From: Adiantum capillus-veneris
Lineage: Eukaryota; Streptophyta; Polypodiopsida; Polypodiales; Pteridaceae
NCBI GenBank assembly: GCA_014529385.2
Contig: CM043963.1
Coordinates: 72,443,412-72,507,411 of the forward strand
DNA: 64,000 bases
Reading direction: 5' to 3'
The notes below the pieces were generated by a model. The model ran no database searches. It was not told the origin of the DNA and was given only the letters and a program-made list of their open reading frames with translations. Positions 23,050 to 37,560 of this stretch are shown here, one piece after another. The position numbers and the translations under genes were made by a program. Every line of letters begins with the position of its first letter. The first letter of the stretch is position 1.

Positions 23050-23868
23050 ATTCTCAATGGAAGGCATTGATTTTGATGAAACTTTGACTCCCACCTATGA
23101 TAGGACTACCATTTGAAGCATTTGTGTAGCATCAATAACTCAAATTGGATGAAATGTACATCAATTAGTAGGCATACTACATTTTTAAATAGTGATTTGT
23201 GAATATGTAGCGCAGCCTTATGCTTTTATTAAAGAAATTACAAGAAAGAAAGTGTTTTTATGATGCAAAGAAGGATCAACATGCTTGGTATGAGAAGATA
23301 CTTGCTTATTTGACTGCAATGGTTTCAAAAACAATCCAGTTAGCCTACTTCTGAACATCGTTCTCTTTGTTGATGGTATGCTAATGGGACACGTATTGAT
23401 GAGTTTAAGGGTGATTTGAATTTCTCTTTGGGACATCAAACTTGAGACTCTTCCATGATTATTTTGGCATACAATCTAAGAAGTTTGAAGAAGGTACTGC
23501 TTTTGGTTAGACAAAGTATATTGAAGCATTTTACATAGAGATACAGCTTAGTCTTCATGATTCTTAACTCTAATGATGCCACTCTCTATTAGCAAGTTGT
23601 TGGTTTCCTTGATCATGGTGTGGAATACAAGGCCAAATATTTAGTTTGAAATCTCGTACGTGAGTAGAGTTATGCATATATAGCCTAGGCTGTAAACATT
23701 GACATGTTGTTAACCAAAAAAACATCTTCTTGAGTAGCACGCTATACAATTTAGTTTGTTTTATCACAAGGGCGAATAATTGACGTCGAATGTGCATGCT
23801 TTTTTGGATTTTTATGAGACTTGACAAGAGGTTTTTGATAATTCATGTTTGTGTATCATGGGGGGTGA
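23050..23868 (+). mobile_element. Ty1/copia pol relic (reverse transcriptase to RNase H)
   Basis: Scattered frames still spell copia reverse transcriptase: MEGIDFDETLTP, then TQIG.NVHQL, then VFYDAKKDQHAWYEKILAYL (canonical LKQAPRAWYEKI region) and IVLFVDGMLM in place of the YVDDM catalytic strand. Weak RNase H-like text follows (TKKTSS, SQGRIIDVE). A purine run CATGGGGGGTGAGCAAGAG at about 23858 would fit a polypurine tract before a 3' LTR. Many stops make the copy dead. Confidence 0.65.
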
Positions 23869-23869
23869 G

Positions 23870-24425
23870 CAAGAGGTTTCACACTCTAGATGTGAAGATG
23901 AGTCAATGAAAATTTCACAACTATGAAGATGCAAAATTGGCATTTAGAAACTCGCCAAAAAAACGTCTTTTCCAACTAGAGAGGAAAAAGGCATGCTTAA
24001 AATTTGAAGGATTTGCTAGTTTTTACGTTAAAACTTGTAAAATTTCACTAGTTTTTGTGAATGTAAACTCGGGAATTAGCTTGGATTTTGTGCTTTTAGC
24101 TGGTTAAAAATACACTAAAGGCCACTTTTGTGTGAACGGTCTTGACACTAGTTTCTCGGGCCTATATATACCCATAGCCCTAGGGCATCCCTTATCTTTG
24201 TAATTACACACAAAGACAATTACATGTGTTCATGTTACTGTTGACACTTTTGTGTGAACGGTCTTGACACTAGTTTCTCGGGCCTATATATACCCATAGC
24301 CCTAGGGCATCCCTTATCTTTGTAATTACACACAAAGACAATTACATGTGTTCATGTTACTGTTGAGCTTCTTTTATTCCCCAAGCTTTGTGGGCACATC
24401 CCCACAACCCTAAATCCGACACCAT
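23870..24425 (+). repeat. Candidate copia 3' LTR with a duplicated TATA region
   Basis: This follows the copia relic. It contains CCTATATATACCC, a TATA-like box, twice, because a 122-bp block is duplicated head to tail (24123-24244 and 24245-24366) apparently without mismatches. LTR borders are not certain: no second LTR is in the window. Confidence 0.4.
24123..24366 (+). repeat. 122-bp tandem duplication
   Basis: Two adjacent copies starting at CACTTTTGTGTGAACGG and ending at GTTACTGTTGA, identical by eye. It must be young compared with the decayed coding sequence beside it. Confidence 0.95.
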
Positions 24426-24814
24426 TTATTCATGATCTTGCATTGCATTGGGTAAGGTAAATTAAAGTATTAACTTTTGAGTGGCTAATGTGGAGCCATT
24501 GGAATTTGTACCAATTTGCAAAGGCATTTTCTCTTAGAGATTGTGCTTGTGGAGAAAATTGAAGACATGGAAACTTATCTGATAGATTGGGCCCAAAGAG
24601 CACAGTGAAAGTAGTGAAGATCATGGAAAAGCATAACCTTGCAAAAACAAGTGGCATAAGTGATAGGAAAGGATGAATAATACTAATATGATGGCAAAGT
24701 GTTAGGTCTATCATCAAGACCAACTCAAACACAATTACCTTTTAAAGGTCTCAATAGTGCCAAGGAATTTGAGATGAAACGCTTGACTTAAATTTTAAAA
24801 CACAAACAACACAA

Positions 24815-25391
24815 TCAATCTTTCTTTCTTTTTTTAATAGTAAAACTCACAATTGTGAGTGAATTATATTGATCATCCCAAAAAATTACAAGAACTTATC
24901 ATACTCGTGTCGAGCCATGACATCGTCCAGAGACCATAATTACATCGGCTATCTGGGGAGCCACCCCTAACGACCTGCCCCCTTGCCCTTGAAACACAAA
25001 GGTTAATTATCATGTTCTTCACAAATCTTCTGTTTTCCAATGGCCAAGATTTTTCCCTTTTCTAAGCATTCCGCTGACAACAAGGCACAGGTAATCCTAA
25101 ACCAATCATCCGAGTTTTGCTTGCGTCCGAGCATCCATATTAGCACTCTGCTTCTTGTATAATTTCTGCGAAGCTTGCCACCTAGGGAACTCCTTCAAAC
25201 ACACGGCGGTTCTTTGTTTGCCATACATTATGTAAGAAGAAGTACCTGATAATTTGAGTGCAGATGAGGAGGGCAGGACTACCCAAGTTCTTACGTATCT
25301 CCTTGGAGTAAATCAGTCTTAAAAAAACCAATTTTCCATGTTCTTTGGACTTACTTTCATATTTGGACAACACAATCAATCTTAATGTCAA
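24815..25391 (-). mobile_element. LINE (L1-like) 3' end relic
   Basis: On the minus strand 25391-25182 ends with IIRYFFLHNVWQTKNRRVFEG, close to the IW..RN.RVFEG motif after the zinc-binding reverse transcriptase region of plant LINEs. Downstream on that strand the sequence runs about 350 bp to a T-rich stretch at 24820-24838 (read as a poly-A tail on the minus strand). This layout fits a 5'-truncated LINE insertion. The coding match is short, so this stays moderate. Confidence 0.42.
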
Positions 25392-28300
25392 AACAAGAAC
25401 ATCTGATGTTAAGGATGCAAAAACAAAGTAGTAAAATATATGAAGAAATCAATGTGTTAACAAAGGAGGAGAAACATCGACTTCAAAAACAGATGTATGA
25501 ACATTATCCCTCTCTGAAGGCTTCACTAGATGTGAGATTATACTATAGAAGTGAATCAAAATTCTGTTGATGTGTGATTATGCTATGTAGTGAAGGGGTC
25601 TTAACTCTTCACAGAGTCAATGTCGAACCCTTTTACGAATAAATTATTGTGCAAAAAATATAGGAAACTAATTGAGAAACTCAACTCTTCATCATATCTA
25701 ATTTCTGTTGCAACACCATGTGCTGGAGAATTTGGTTTATCATGTTCTCCTCCAACCCAATTTTCTTTCTATTTTGTGTTGTAGAAATAGTCTCTTTTAA
25801 CATGGTTAGTTCTTTCATATATTGAACACTTGATTTAATTTCTACACGAATAGAAGTATAAACAATAGAACGTTTTCCTTCGTTGTTTTCTTTCTTTTGT
25901 TTTTGAAGATCTATGATAAAATTTCCTCATCAAAGCCTCTCTCCAATACCAGGTTAGGATTGCATAGCCTTGAAATCTAAGGGATTGGGAAGAAGGACTT
26001 GGAGACGAGCAAGAAAGCAAGAAGAGGAAGTTGCCTCTACAAGTGAATACACAAAAGATTCTTTTTATTAATTAAGCCAAAGGATACATATTTAAAGAAC
26101 TAAAGAGTTCAACCACTTTGGATTATCCAACCCATGCTTGCTCACCTTTCTTTCTCACATGCACCACATCATTCCAAATGGTATGCTTGATTTGTGCTGC
26201 CTTTCTTATAGTCAGATAGAAAAGATGGAAAATTTATATAAAAGCATGTGGGCTATGAGTACCAATAAATCATAGGACTAGCATGGTTGATTCATTGACA
26301 TTAGAGTGATTGAAAGATTGAAGGACATTGATAATGAGATTGTTGCTAGAGTCAAATTAACAGTTGGAGAAAGAACACATACCACCTTCTTCTATGTACA
26401 AGCAATCAAATCATACCTCTAGTAGGTTATAAATTATGCATATCTAGAGGCTAAAACATTTAGTCTAGCTTACGAAAAAATCTAGAATATTTTCTATTTT
26501 GTGTTACAAATCAACTTTAGGATGCTTGTTAAGGTAAGATGGGTGCATAGAGACAAACAGAGCCCTCTTCAATCACAATTCTTGGTGGGATTTCTATCAC
26601 AAATGGGATGGAGAAGAATATTCTAGCTACAATTATAAGCTGAAAGGCTTCTCAACATCTAGATAACCAGAGTGTGCCCACATTATTGAAGCGGCCAGAT
26701 TTTTCTCATGCCTGCAATTTTAGGATTGCATGATTGTGTTTATAAATTGTCCTAGTGTGGCAGTTTTTTATCCTTTAGACACTTATCTATGGTGATGTAT
26801 GAATGTTAAGGAACAAATTGTACTAATAATATCTATTCTTAGTGGAAAGTGTAAGTGTCATGAACATCGACAATATGTCTACAAAATCAAAAAGAGTAAT
26901 GTTGTGCATCTAAATATAAACATAGGAGTGTTGCAACAATCGTCACAGTCGACATTGGCAGAATCTGAGCCTTAAAATTTTGCCTGCTTGACGTGTAAGC
27001 GACACACAACATTCCGTATTATGCCTGCTAACTTGGCACCCTCCCAGTGATCGTGATGGCCGGGAATGGGCCTTGGTCGACCCATTTTGCAAGCAAGCTC
27101 CCGGCTACTGCTGGTCACCTAACCTATAGAATGAGCCTCCCAATGTCCATTCCTTACACCGTACACAACCCATTTATCTTTGTGAGTGAAAGTGGTTGCA
27201 GTGCATGTAAAAATGTAAAGACATCATGGCATTTTTACATATATAGTAGTCTATATAGTACAATTACTTTCTTATCAAAACACCAATCTTGGTGAGAGTA
27301 GCATCATATGTCAAAATAAATTTTGATACAAATAGAAAAGAAGCCCAATGTTGCATTGTTAGGTATATGGAGTACTAGGCCATATATCCTCAAGATGAAT
27401 AAGTAATTGTAGGTGATTATGCCAAGAGCAAGACTAAGATGTCCAGTGAGGTTGTGAGTAGTACCCTAGGGTTAGAAATGCTTGGAATAGATAAATTTCA
27501 GAATTATGTAATGGACCTTAATTATGGGCTTTATTTGATTGACAAAATTATGAGCTTAGATGCAGCACATTGATTTTCATTTATTGGTTTAGGAATTTAG
27601 TTTCCAAGTTGTACTTTACTATCTTATCTTAGCCTATATGTGAGGTTAATTTTATTCGTTTTCATAATCACCTTAGAATGAGCATGTGTTTTGCTCACTT
27701 TAGAGCATTAGAATTTGCTTTTTTTTTTTTCATGGTGACGTGATCTCCTTGTCTTAATCTTCTCATTGATACCGACCTTGGTTGAGGTTTAAAATCAAGT
27801 ATAGCTAGTGAGTCTATTTCTTGTGATCTAGGTGGGTAAACTGAAAGAGATCTAGGCAGGGGGAGATAGTTGATAAAGATATAGTATACAAAAAGTGATT
27901 TTCTTACCATTAGGGTTTTGACCCTTACAAACTTTTCCAATGAGTGGGGAGTGTTCACACGTGGCCCAAGGCTAGCTCAATGTTTTAGACTTGGCAACCA
28001 CCCCCTTAACCCAAACTTGGGACAATCACTCTACAATGGACATGCTACACAAAAACTCCCCCCGCCATAGCAACGGGTATACACATTAGTGATAAAAAAT
28101 ATAATTGATGGCTTGAAGGCAACACCTTCTTAAGAGGTCACTCATCCGAATAATATTCCTACATATATGCGCTTACCCATGAGGTTTCCACAAACTAGTT
28201 TAGCCTTCTAGATACTAAAACCTAGTGCTAGGTACCTGTGATGTAGCCATTTTATGCAAACCTCATAGCTCAGGGCCACTTATGGGTCACAAGTTGGGAG

Positions 28301-29229
28301 TACCAAAACAACTGCCCCATTAAGTTAAACTTGGAGCTTCATTCATCACTAGTTTACTATGCGTTTTGTCTTACTCATCAACCATGGGTTTTAGGTTTAC
28401 TCCACAACCAAGGGTTCAATGTTTCCCCATAAGGTGCTACATAGCCTCCCCATCAAACTAGGAAGGATTTAAAGTAGCTACCAACATGACGTTGGTTTAC
28501 ACTGCAACCTTGGGTTTATAAGTTTTTCCAACATAAGGGGAATTAAGGAAATCCATGTCATCACCTCTCTCATCTCCCTTCCAAGTTGGGCAACCAATAA
28601 TTGTTTTTTGCAAACAAGCTCCAAACTTTATCAAGGTTGGAGATATAAACTCTAGTCGTTAAGAGCTATCTAGTGATATAGTGGTCGATAGGGTTTGGAA
28701 GTGAGAGGTGGGAGCTACATGAAGGATTCTACTTTTACCAATAAAGTCAACCATTACACGTTCCTTCCATCAAATTACTACATCAGGTTGTAGTGTAAGA
28801 GACAAACTAAGGAATATCATGGAGTTCAAATTTCTACAAACATGAAACTTGTTTATAGTGATGGGCTTTTACTATAAACACTCATTTCCCACTTCCAAAC
28901 CCTATCAACCCATATGTCCTTGGATAGTTTGTAACGGAATATGGCTAGTAGGTAGACAAAACGTTCTTTTTAACTGAACCCATTAATTACTTGTGAGGAA
29001 AGAAAGGAAAAGGAAGGAAAAGGGAAGGATGGAAGGGGGGCTCTACACGTACATTGGGTTTTTTTATAAATATTTAAGGTCATGACATAGGCAATTATAG
29101 ACTTGTAGCCCAATGGTTTAGCTTGAGTCTTGCTCTTTCAACGTGATGAGTTCAAATTAGACTAGTGAAAGTTGAAATTAGAAATGGTTTGAATGGAGAG
29201 TAGATTGAAGATTTTGAAGCATTTTGTGG
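25392..29229. other. Intergenic, no intact gene
   Basis: AT-rich sequence without a supported coding gene. About 27835-27960 (GGAGATAGTTGA, then ACCATTAGGGTTTTGACC, then GGGGAGTGTTC) resembles 32530-32690 in the same orientation, so both are probably remnants of one LTR family. A short inverted repeat (GATAGGGTTTGGAAGTG) links about 28688 and 28905. Confidence 0.45.
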
Positions 29230-29382
29230 AGATTCCACATAATGAAAATTGGAAAGTATTTGAATTAAAGTAACAATAGTGAGCATTTCCTTAAGAAAAT
29301 TCTTAAAGAGCATAAGGAGAGTACTTGATTAAAGGTAGCAAAATGAACAGTATTCCTAGTTAGCCTGGCAAGAACAATACTT

Positions 29383-29436
<54 letters not shown>

Positions 29437-31460
29437 GTTAGAGAAATTGACAACAAGTGAGGATCGGATTTACTTGGAGAAAGTCCCCCCTCCAAAAGGC
29501 TTTTGTATTACAGATTATCCATGAAGAGAGACTTGGTACAATACATGCTTTGTGTTCCTTGAGACCTTGTTGATGCAATGAAGATGGTAAAATTCATGCA
29601 CCAAATTTATGCCCATAACTACCTTGCAAAAACATTAACTTGTCCCCGGCCTCAATCCCAAGACCTCAAACACCTTCAAAGGTGGAGAGAGCTAGCAAGG
29701 AGTGAAGGAAGGGAAGAGGAAGAATATGTACAACTTAAGAGAAAGAAGTAGTTTCCTCTCATATCATAGCATAGCATAGTAATGAGTATGAAGAAGATGG
29801 CAAGCATTTCTTTGAAGCATGACTCTCGGTTGGATTTGCATTCCATAGCCAAGAGGTGTTGGTGTAGGCTCTCTACTTCTCAAGATTGGAGAAGGAGATG
29901 GAGTTCTTGCTCAACATAATGAGAGAGTGTGTGAGTGTGTGGGAGAATGAACAAAAAGGATCCTCCCTCCTAGCCTTGGTCAACCCTCTCATTCCCTACT
30001 CTTGCTTGCACCTCATTGGCCCTTGCCAAGCTTATTAGCCAATCATAAGCTTGGATCATAACTAGAAATAGAGGTAGCATTTGGACAAGTGTCCTCCTTT
30101 CCCCTTTGAGAGAGAGGGCTTGGATAATGCTTAAATAATTATTGAAATATTCTAAATTCTCATTGGACCTCTCTAAAGTTCATCCAATAGTCTTTAGGCA
30201 CAATATGAAGGCAACCTTGCTAGGGGCTTGACATGTGTCCTATATGCCTCTTGTGGAAGGGGTGGCTCTTTGTGTGTGTACGTGTCTCTCATCCCCTAAT
30301 TCTTGGGCTCGGCCCCTCCTTTGTAGGATACTTGTTCACTTTCAAGCACCTCAAGCACCTTGGTCATCTCAAGAACCTCAAGCACCTCAAGCACCTTAGT
30401 CATCAAGTACGACAAGCACCTTGGTCATCAAGAACCTCAAGCACCATAGTCATCAATCACCTTATTCATGAAGCATGATAAGCACCTCAATCACCTTAAT
30501 CAGCTTAACCACCTCAAGCACCTTAGTCAGATGAAGCACGACAAGCACCTCAAGCACAGGCCTTGCTTGCCTAAGGTCTAAAGTACCTAAAAGTCGTAGG
30601 TCTAAGGACTTTCAACACTAACCTTTGGAGGTCTTTAACGAAGCTAACTTTAAGGTCTTTTAAGCTCCATTACCTGTTCATTGCTCTTTGGTAGACCGTC
30701 TCCCTTTTGGACCCTTAATGAGAGGTAGCCTTCTCTCCCTTTTGGTCGCATACTGAAATAGATCTGCTAAAAGCACATATCTGTATTCTAACTCTTGTTC
30801 GCATTCATTTTCCCACATTAAATGATCAGCTCAATATAAGAAAATCATTTGGAATAGTTAGATATTAGATTGAAATTAATTATAAATTATTATTGGAACT
30901 CTCTAAAGGTCATCCAATAGGCTGTAGGCACAATATGAAGGCAATCTTGTTAGGGGCTTGACATGTGTCCTATATGCCTCTTGTGGAAGGGGTGGCTCTT
31001 GCTGTGTATGGGTGAGTGTTCTCTCTCATTTCCTACTTCTTGGGCTCGTCCCCTACTTTGTAGGCCACTTGTTGACTTTCAAGCACCTTGGCCATCAAGC
31101 ACTTCAAGCACCTTAGTGAGATCAAGCATGACAAGCATCCCAAGCACATGTATAGCTTGCCTAAGGTCTAAAGTACCTAAATTTTCTAGGTCTAAGGACT
31201 TTTAACACTAACCTTTCAATGTCTTAAATGAAGCTAAACCTAAGGTCTTTTAAGCTTCATTACCTGCTCATTGCTCTTTGGTAGACCATCTCCCTTTTGG
31301 ACCCTTAATTAGAGGTAGCCTTCTCTCCCTTTTGGTCCCGTATTGAGATAGATCTAAAAGCACATATCTATATTCTAACTCTTGTGCCCATTCATTGTCC
31401 CACATTAAATGATTAGTGCAATATGAAAAAATCATTTGGGATAGTTAGATATTATATTTT
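29230..31460 (-). repeat. LTR-like repeat with internal 730-bp tandem duplication
   Basis: This is related along its length to the chromovirus LTR at 60955-62577. Shared text includes CCCCCCTCCAAAAGGCTTT, AATACAT/ATTCTTTGTGTTCCTT, CTTGACATGTGTCC-like and CACATTAAATGATCAG. Read on the minus strand both start TGTCATAA. Block 30161-30890 recurs at 30891-31460, so the LTR start is doubled. It holds a GA tract (29389-29437) and a degenerate run of CAAGCACCTTGGTCATC-type short repeats (30340-30560). Probably a solo or scrambled LTR of the same family. Confidence 0.6.
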
Positions 31461-32949
31461 ATGACATAGTTCTTGAAAGGTGGAATTTAAATGTCCAACC
31501 TCTACAAAGTTTGGAACTCGGTTGCAAAAATTGTATCGGATGTGTCGAATTGGAGGGGAAATGAAACATTAATCTCCTTAGGACTTTGGCTCTAATACGA
31601 GTTAACATGGCATGGGGAGAATAGCTTCCTGAGAGGTCACCCATTTGAGTACTATTCCTGCACATTCATGCTTAACTATAAGGTGTTCATAGATCAATTT
31701 TAACCATCTAGCTCCCAAACCTTAAAGTGTTTGAGACATCCAATGTGGCCAAATGCAAGTCTCATATTTAAGTGCCACACAAATTGGACCTACCCCCACA
31801 CATAACACATCTCCCAACAACAAAGTGTCCCCAAATAGTGAGTATAGGATAGTAGACCCGAAACAAGGAGTGACATGAAAACATGAGGAAGGTCTTACCA
31901 CTCAAGATACTCTCTTTGAGAGTAGTGTTTATTCCCTTTACATCAATGGTGACATGACACTAGCATATGGAGATTAGTACACTAGCATAACACCATTAAC
32001 CTTAGCACCCAAGTCCTATTTTCAAAAGTTCTACATACAAACTCATGAAACCTAGCTCATGCCTTGCATTTGCTTTCAACCATGAATAGAAATTAGGAAA
32101 CAAATTTGTTCATGTACTAGCTTGTAGGTAGAAAAGCAAGCTTCACCTACCCTACATGCATGACACATAAGCTCTAAATTAAAATGTAACATACACACGT
32201 GAGTGCTATTGTATTTGTTTGATTTCGTGACCATTTGACATGATATGTGTCGCTCAATGCATTTGCAAATTAGCTTTAACCTCTTTTTTTCTTATATGAA
32301 TAAAAATTTGCTCTAGAATACAATTTGCTCTAAAAATTATCTTCCATTTTTTCATTTTTCATCTATGCAGTGCCTACCTTTTTTATCTCCTTCTTTGGTG
32401 TAGCAAATTGTAGCTACTCACTCGTTTGAGTGGTTTCCAACGATGAGCCATTTCTCTAATATCTTGTTCTATATCCACCAAGGTCATCTCCTTTTTGTAG
32501 TCAAGTATCGATCTTATACCTATTGAAAGGGGGAAGGTTATGGCTTCCCCGATGGAGATAGTTGACGAAGAACAAGAAGATACTACAGCATGTTGCACAC
32601 ACACACAAAAAATACTACCATAAGGGTTTTTGCCTTATAAGCTTTACAACTATTGGAGAGTGTTCTTGCATGTCCCTAGGGTGGATTAGATCCATCATGA
32701 ACTTGTGAGTTTTCACGTCAGATTGATAGCATAAGATCAACTCATCCTACCATTATTATTGATATCTTAAATCAACAATCTTGAGAAAATATAACCCAAT
32801 AACCATGAGTTTTGGGGCTCAAGAGTGATTTGAGTGTATCATTGTGTACATGAGGGTTGTGGAACCTTAACCAAGGAAGTAAATTTAGGCTACTAGTGGA
32901 TCATTATTACTATATCAAACTCTAGAGTCACACTTTGATATCCCTTCTT
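31461..32949. other. No gene seen
   Basis: AT-rich sequence with an LTR-like similarity to 27835-27960 near 32530-32690, but no coding frame I can support. Confidence 0.4.
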
Positions 32950-34300
32950 AAGTTGATTCTAGTCAAGGGATTAGACTGTTGAGGCAGGAGATGTGGGGAA
33001 TGTTTTAAGGTGTAAGAGAGAATAAAAGGAGAATGACCATGCAACCAACTCATATCAATCTAGCCCAAAATAGACGAGTCATAGCGGTCACTTCTTCCCT
33101 CCACGCCACTTCTTCCCTCCACCCCTCTCTTATAAACTTTCCCTAAGAAAGTCCTCATGCATACAATCCATGTGGAACCTTGCCACTAGGCCATGCCTAG
33201 CCTTAGGACCCTTGGCTAAACATTATTCCCCCCTTAAGGGAGAATATTCAGCATCCCAAAATTTTTATAAAATCTCTTTTGAAGGACACTGATGTTTTCC
33301 CAAGTGGCACCTTCTTTAGGTCTATCCTTCATGTTGACTAATGCTTGATGGGAAACATTATGTTGTGTCCATTATTCATGAGAATCCATGGTGGTTTGAA
33401 GTACATGCAGTAATTTAGGAGGCTCAATGAATTCCATTTAATCACCTTCATCACCAACATTCTTCTCCTAGTGTAAGAAATTTTGTAAGAAACCTACATA
33501 AAATATCATATGGCATCAAGAGTGAGAGGAAAGATCCAATTCAAATCCTAATGTGCTCTACTTGCTTAAGTATTTAAAATGGGAAAGGATTGCCTTAGCT
33601 TAGTCTTGAGCCGATTGAAAATTGAGACTAGCTAGCTGCAAACCATGGTAAACGAAAGATATAGGAGATAACTTAGGTTTTGGCACAGTCTTTGAATTTT
33701 TAGACTATTGTAGAACCCATTAAAACACCTCTTTACCTTTTTTGAAACTAACTTGAGGATAATTTTTGTTAGCATACTTCTTGTAATGATCTAGTTGCCA
33801 GAGAGCAACCTCTAAAACATCCACAAGGTCTTGGCATAAATTTTTTGATTTGTTGAAGATTTTTTGTGGCTAAACCCACATTATCTGGTGAGCTATGATG
33901 AAAACCATACATAATCATGAATCTTCTAAACTTGGTATCAGATGCCTAGCACTACCAATTTTACTACTTTTCTCTTATGTATCCTTTAGCATATCTTAAG
34001 CACTTGATTGACCCTTTTGGCGTCTTCATCCATCTCTAAATGATTCGAGTTACTTTAATTGAGTTGTATACCCAATCTCTTGAACAAAGCCCTCCAAAAA
34101 TGATTGTTAAACTTGGGATCAAGATCACTAATGTGACCTTGTGAGAGTGAGCTACACATATGTATGCATCTTGGAAGAGCTCAATTACGAAGTCTTCAAC
34201 AACTTCTAGCATACATGTAAAGGCACCTCTTTTCACCTCATAGCAATCTTGAACTACTCTACTACTTGCCTACAAAGTCCTGTGCACAACAACCATGCCC
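32950..34300 (-). mobile_element. Ty3/gypsy chromovirus 3' end relic (integrase, chromodomain, LTR)
   Basis: On the minus strand about 34200-33960 gives, over two frames, FVIELFQDAYICVAHSHK, DLDPKFNNHFWRALFKRLG and AKRVNQVL: the DRDP..FTS.FW..LF..LG and ERVNQ parts of gypsy integrase, with the first D position kept as DLDPKF. At 33365-33225 VSHQALVNMKDRPKEGATWE, then VLQKRFYKNFG and GGNNV, match the chromodomain end of gypsy polyproteins. The purine run CTTAAGGGGGGAATAA then leads to TGTTTAGCCAAGG, the likely 3' LTR start at about 33222. It contains TTTATAAGAGAGG as a TATA-like box. The far LTR end near 32950 is a guess. Stops and shifts throughout. Confidence 0.68.
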
Positions 34301-34860
34301 ACCTACAAGATAAACATACAGGAGTATGTGTTGCTTTGTGGACTATAACATACCATGCCCATTATCATTGCTTTGGCACAAAATCTTAAAAGTTCATTGA
34401 TCAATCTCAAGTTGGAAGCATGTACTAAATGTTGTCTAGCTGTATGAAGAGAAAGGGATTTCCACATAGAAACAATTCAATCAAATTTAACAAAGATTAA
34501 AGATAGATCACATGGGAAAAGAAGTTCAAAGAGAAAGAAAAGAGCCAAAACCAAGATTTTCCATTGACCTTTGAAAAGAGGACCTTTTTAAAGATGATGA
34601 AAACCCTAAGGTAACATAGAAATTTTGCAAGCACATTGTTTAGGCCAATGAAACTTTGTTTCCCTTCAACTAATTTGAATTTTATTTTATAGAGATTGAC
34701 ATTGTGGCCCCTGACAGTGACGGCCGATTTTCAAAACCACGGCCGCAAGAACCAACCCCAATCAAGGAGGAGCTCATTACCGAAAAAAACAATAAAAATG
34801 TTGTTTTTAACATTCACCACCCCCCTTCTATGCTTGGCCATAGTGTGCCGCCACCAATTT
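34301..34860. other. No gene seen
   Basis: Sequence between the chromovirus relic and the microsatellite block. No reliable coding frame or repeat border. Confidence 0.4.
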
Positions 34861-36212
<1,352 letters not shown>

Positions 36213-36316
36213 CGTGCATACGCACCCACAAGCAAAAGCAAACACACATACTCATATATCCACAAAGTAGACACATGCATATACGCACACCCACCAAAAA
36301 TAAAATAAAAAACGAA

Positions 36317-36711
36317 GGAATCGACATCATCAACAAAGAAGAAGTTTCCAAGTCGCGCGCCGCCGGCAACGAAACAAGAAAAGACGTCGAAGGCATGCCC
36401 CGGCCGACCCCAAAACTAACGAACGCGCTACACCGACACACCCGCAAGGCCCGCCGTTTGCCGGCATCTTGTCCACGATGCATCTTTGTAGTAATATCCA
36501 TAGGTTGTCATTATTTTTCTAATTTCAAGACAAATCTTGTAAAAAAACTCCAATTGTAAATTATCACCTCTCTCTAGGTGATGGCCACAAAGGCCCACCT
36601 AGGAGTTTTCATTTTTTAATCCTCCTAAGATAAAGCAAGGGTCAACCTTCTAGGACCCACTGCCTTGCTTTGTCTCCCCTGATTCGGGCCCTAACCTAAT
36701 CAGACTGCCCT
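36317..36711 (+). repeat. Dispersed repeat, copy 1 (shared with 50969-51365)
   Basis: A 395-bp segment very similar to 50969-51365, starting at GGAATCGACATC and ending at CTAATCAGACTGCCCT. Similarity stops sharply at both ends. In the other copy it forms the start of an LTR-like region joined to gypsy pol. Here it is joined to microsatellite sequence on the left and a zinc-knuckle relic on the right. A frame in it reads GMPRPTPKLTNALHRHTRKA, then GCHYFSNFKTN, and is kept in both copies. Confidence 0.9.
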
Positions 36712-37560
36712 CAAGAGTCATCAGTATTCAAGAGGTAAGCTCCCCATCTTGTATTGCTCGTGCTAACCGCAAATTAGGAGCATCAGGTGGGAAGTCTATG
36801 AAATGCCATCACTGTTGTCGACCAAGGCACATGATCAATGAGTGCCATCAATGAAGGTAACAAAAGGCGGAAATCATCTACATCGACGTTCACCGCCGCA
36901 AGGAGGTCATCCATATCAAGGGAGGAAAAAGATCGATAAGGCCTCTCTTTCCTAAGGAAACTACAAGCAAAGGTATAGCCTCTACTCCTAAGTGGCCAAA
37001 AGGGGCCGCTCGAGCCAAAGGAAAGGAAGGCCTAGGCCTGTCTGAAAACACATGACCCCAAAGGAAGAAGCACTTGGCCACACGAGTGCTTCAAGTTCGG
37101 AAAGCCGGGTCGTGCATAGTTTGCCAAAAAGAAGGTCATCCGAGGCGAAGCGATGAAAGGTTGCCTATCGATTCGTGCGGTGCATGCGAGTGCTGCCAGT
37201 CCACTTTGACAACCCCGAAGCAGAAGTGGTAAGAAGGTTTCCATGCCCTAAGGAGGAGTGGTTTGGCTATTGCACTCGTTGTTTTGGAGAACGGGTAGAG
37301 GGTCTTCCTCCTCTCCCCGTACAACTCATCTTGAAGAAACTGTCCACCACGGGTCAGACCCAGTGGGCTGGAGACGAGTTATAGCTAAATGGAGTGGAGT
37401 TCATGCAACGCTGCTGCTAGCTAAAAGGCTAGAGTAGTCAAACGCATCGCCATCACCCCGTACGTGCTGAGCGACGAAGGAAAAGTGGAGCCTATGAAAG
37501 GCGACGGCCTCCTATAGATGTGCCGACTCGTCAACACCGGCACTGTAAGATTGTAAGTAA
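36712..37560 (+). pseudogene. Zinc-knuckle protein relic, probably retroelement gag
   Basis: At about 36806-36850 the frame GGKSMKCHHCCRPRHMINEC gives a complete CCHC zinc knuckle (C-x2-C-x4-H-x4-C), followed at once by a stop. Near 37085 ECFKFGKPGRA, a stop, then FAK looks like a second, broken knuckle. Further frames (KRIAITPYVLSDEGKVEPM at about 37440) are not recognised. Knuckles of this type bind nucleic acid and are typical of retroelement gag, but cellular proteins have them too. Decayed. Confidence 0.42.

Noticed and set aside
27000-27300. Possible tRNA-like or GC-rich functional island
   Set aside because: No cloverleaf or internal promoter boxes could be fitted; left unassigned.
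30233-30478. Frame with repeated KHLKHL text
   Set aside because: It reflects a degenerate minisatellite (CAAGCACCT units) inside an LTR-like repeat.
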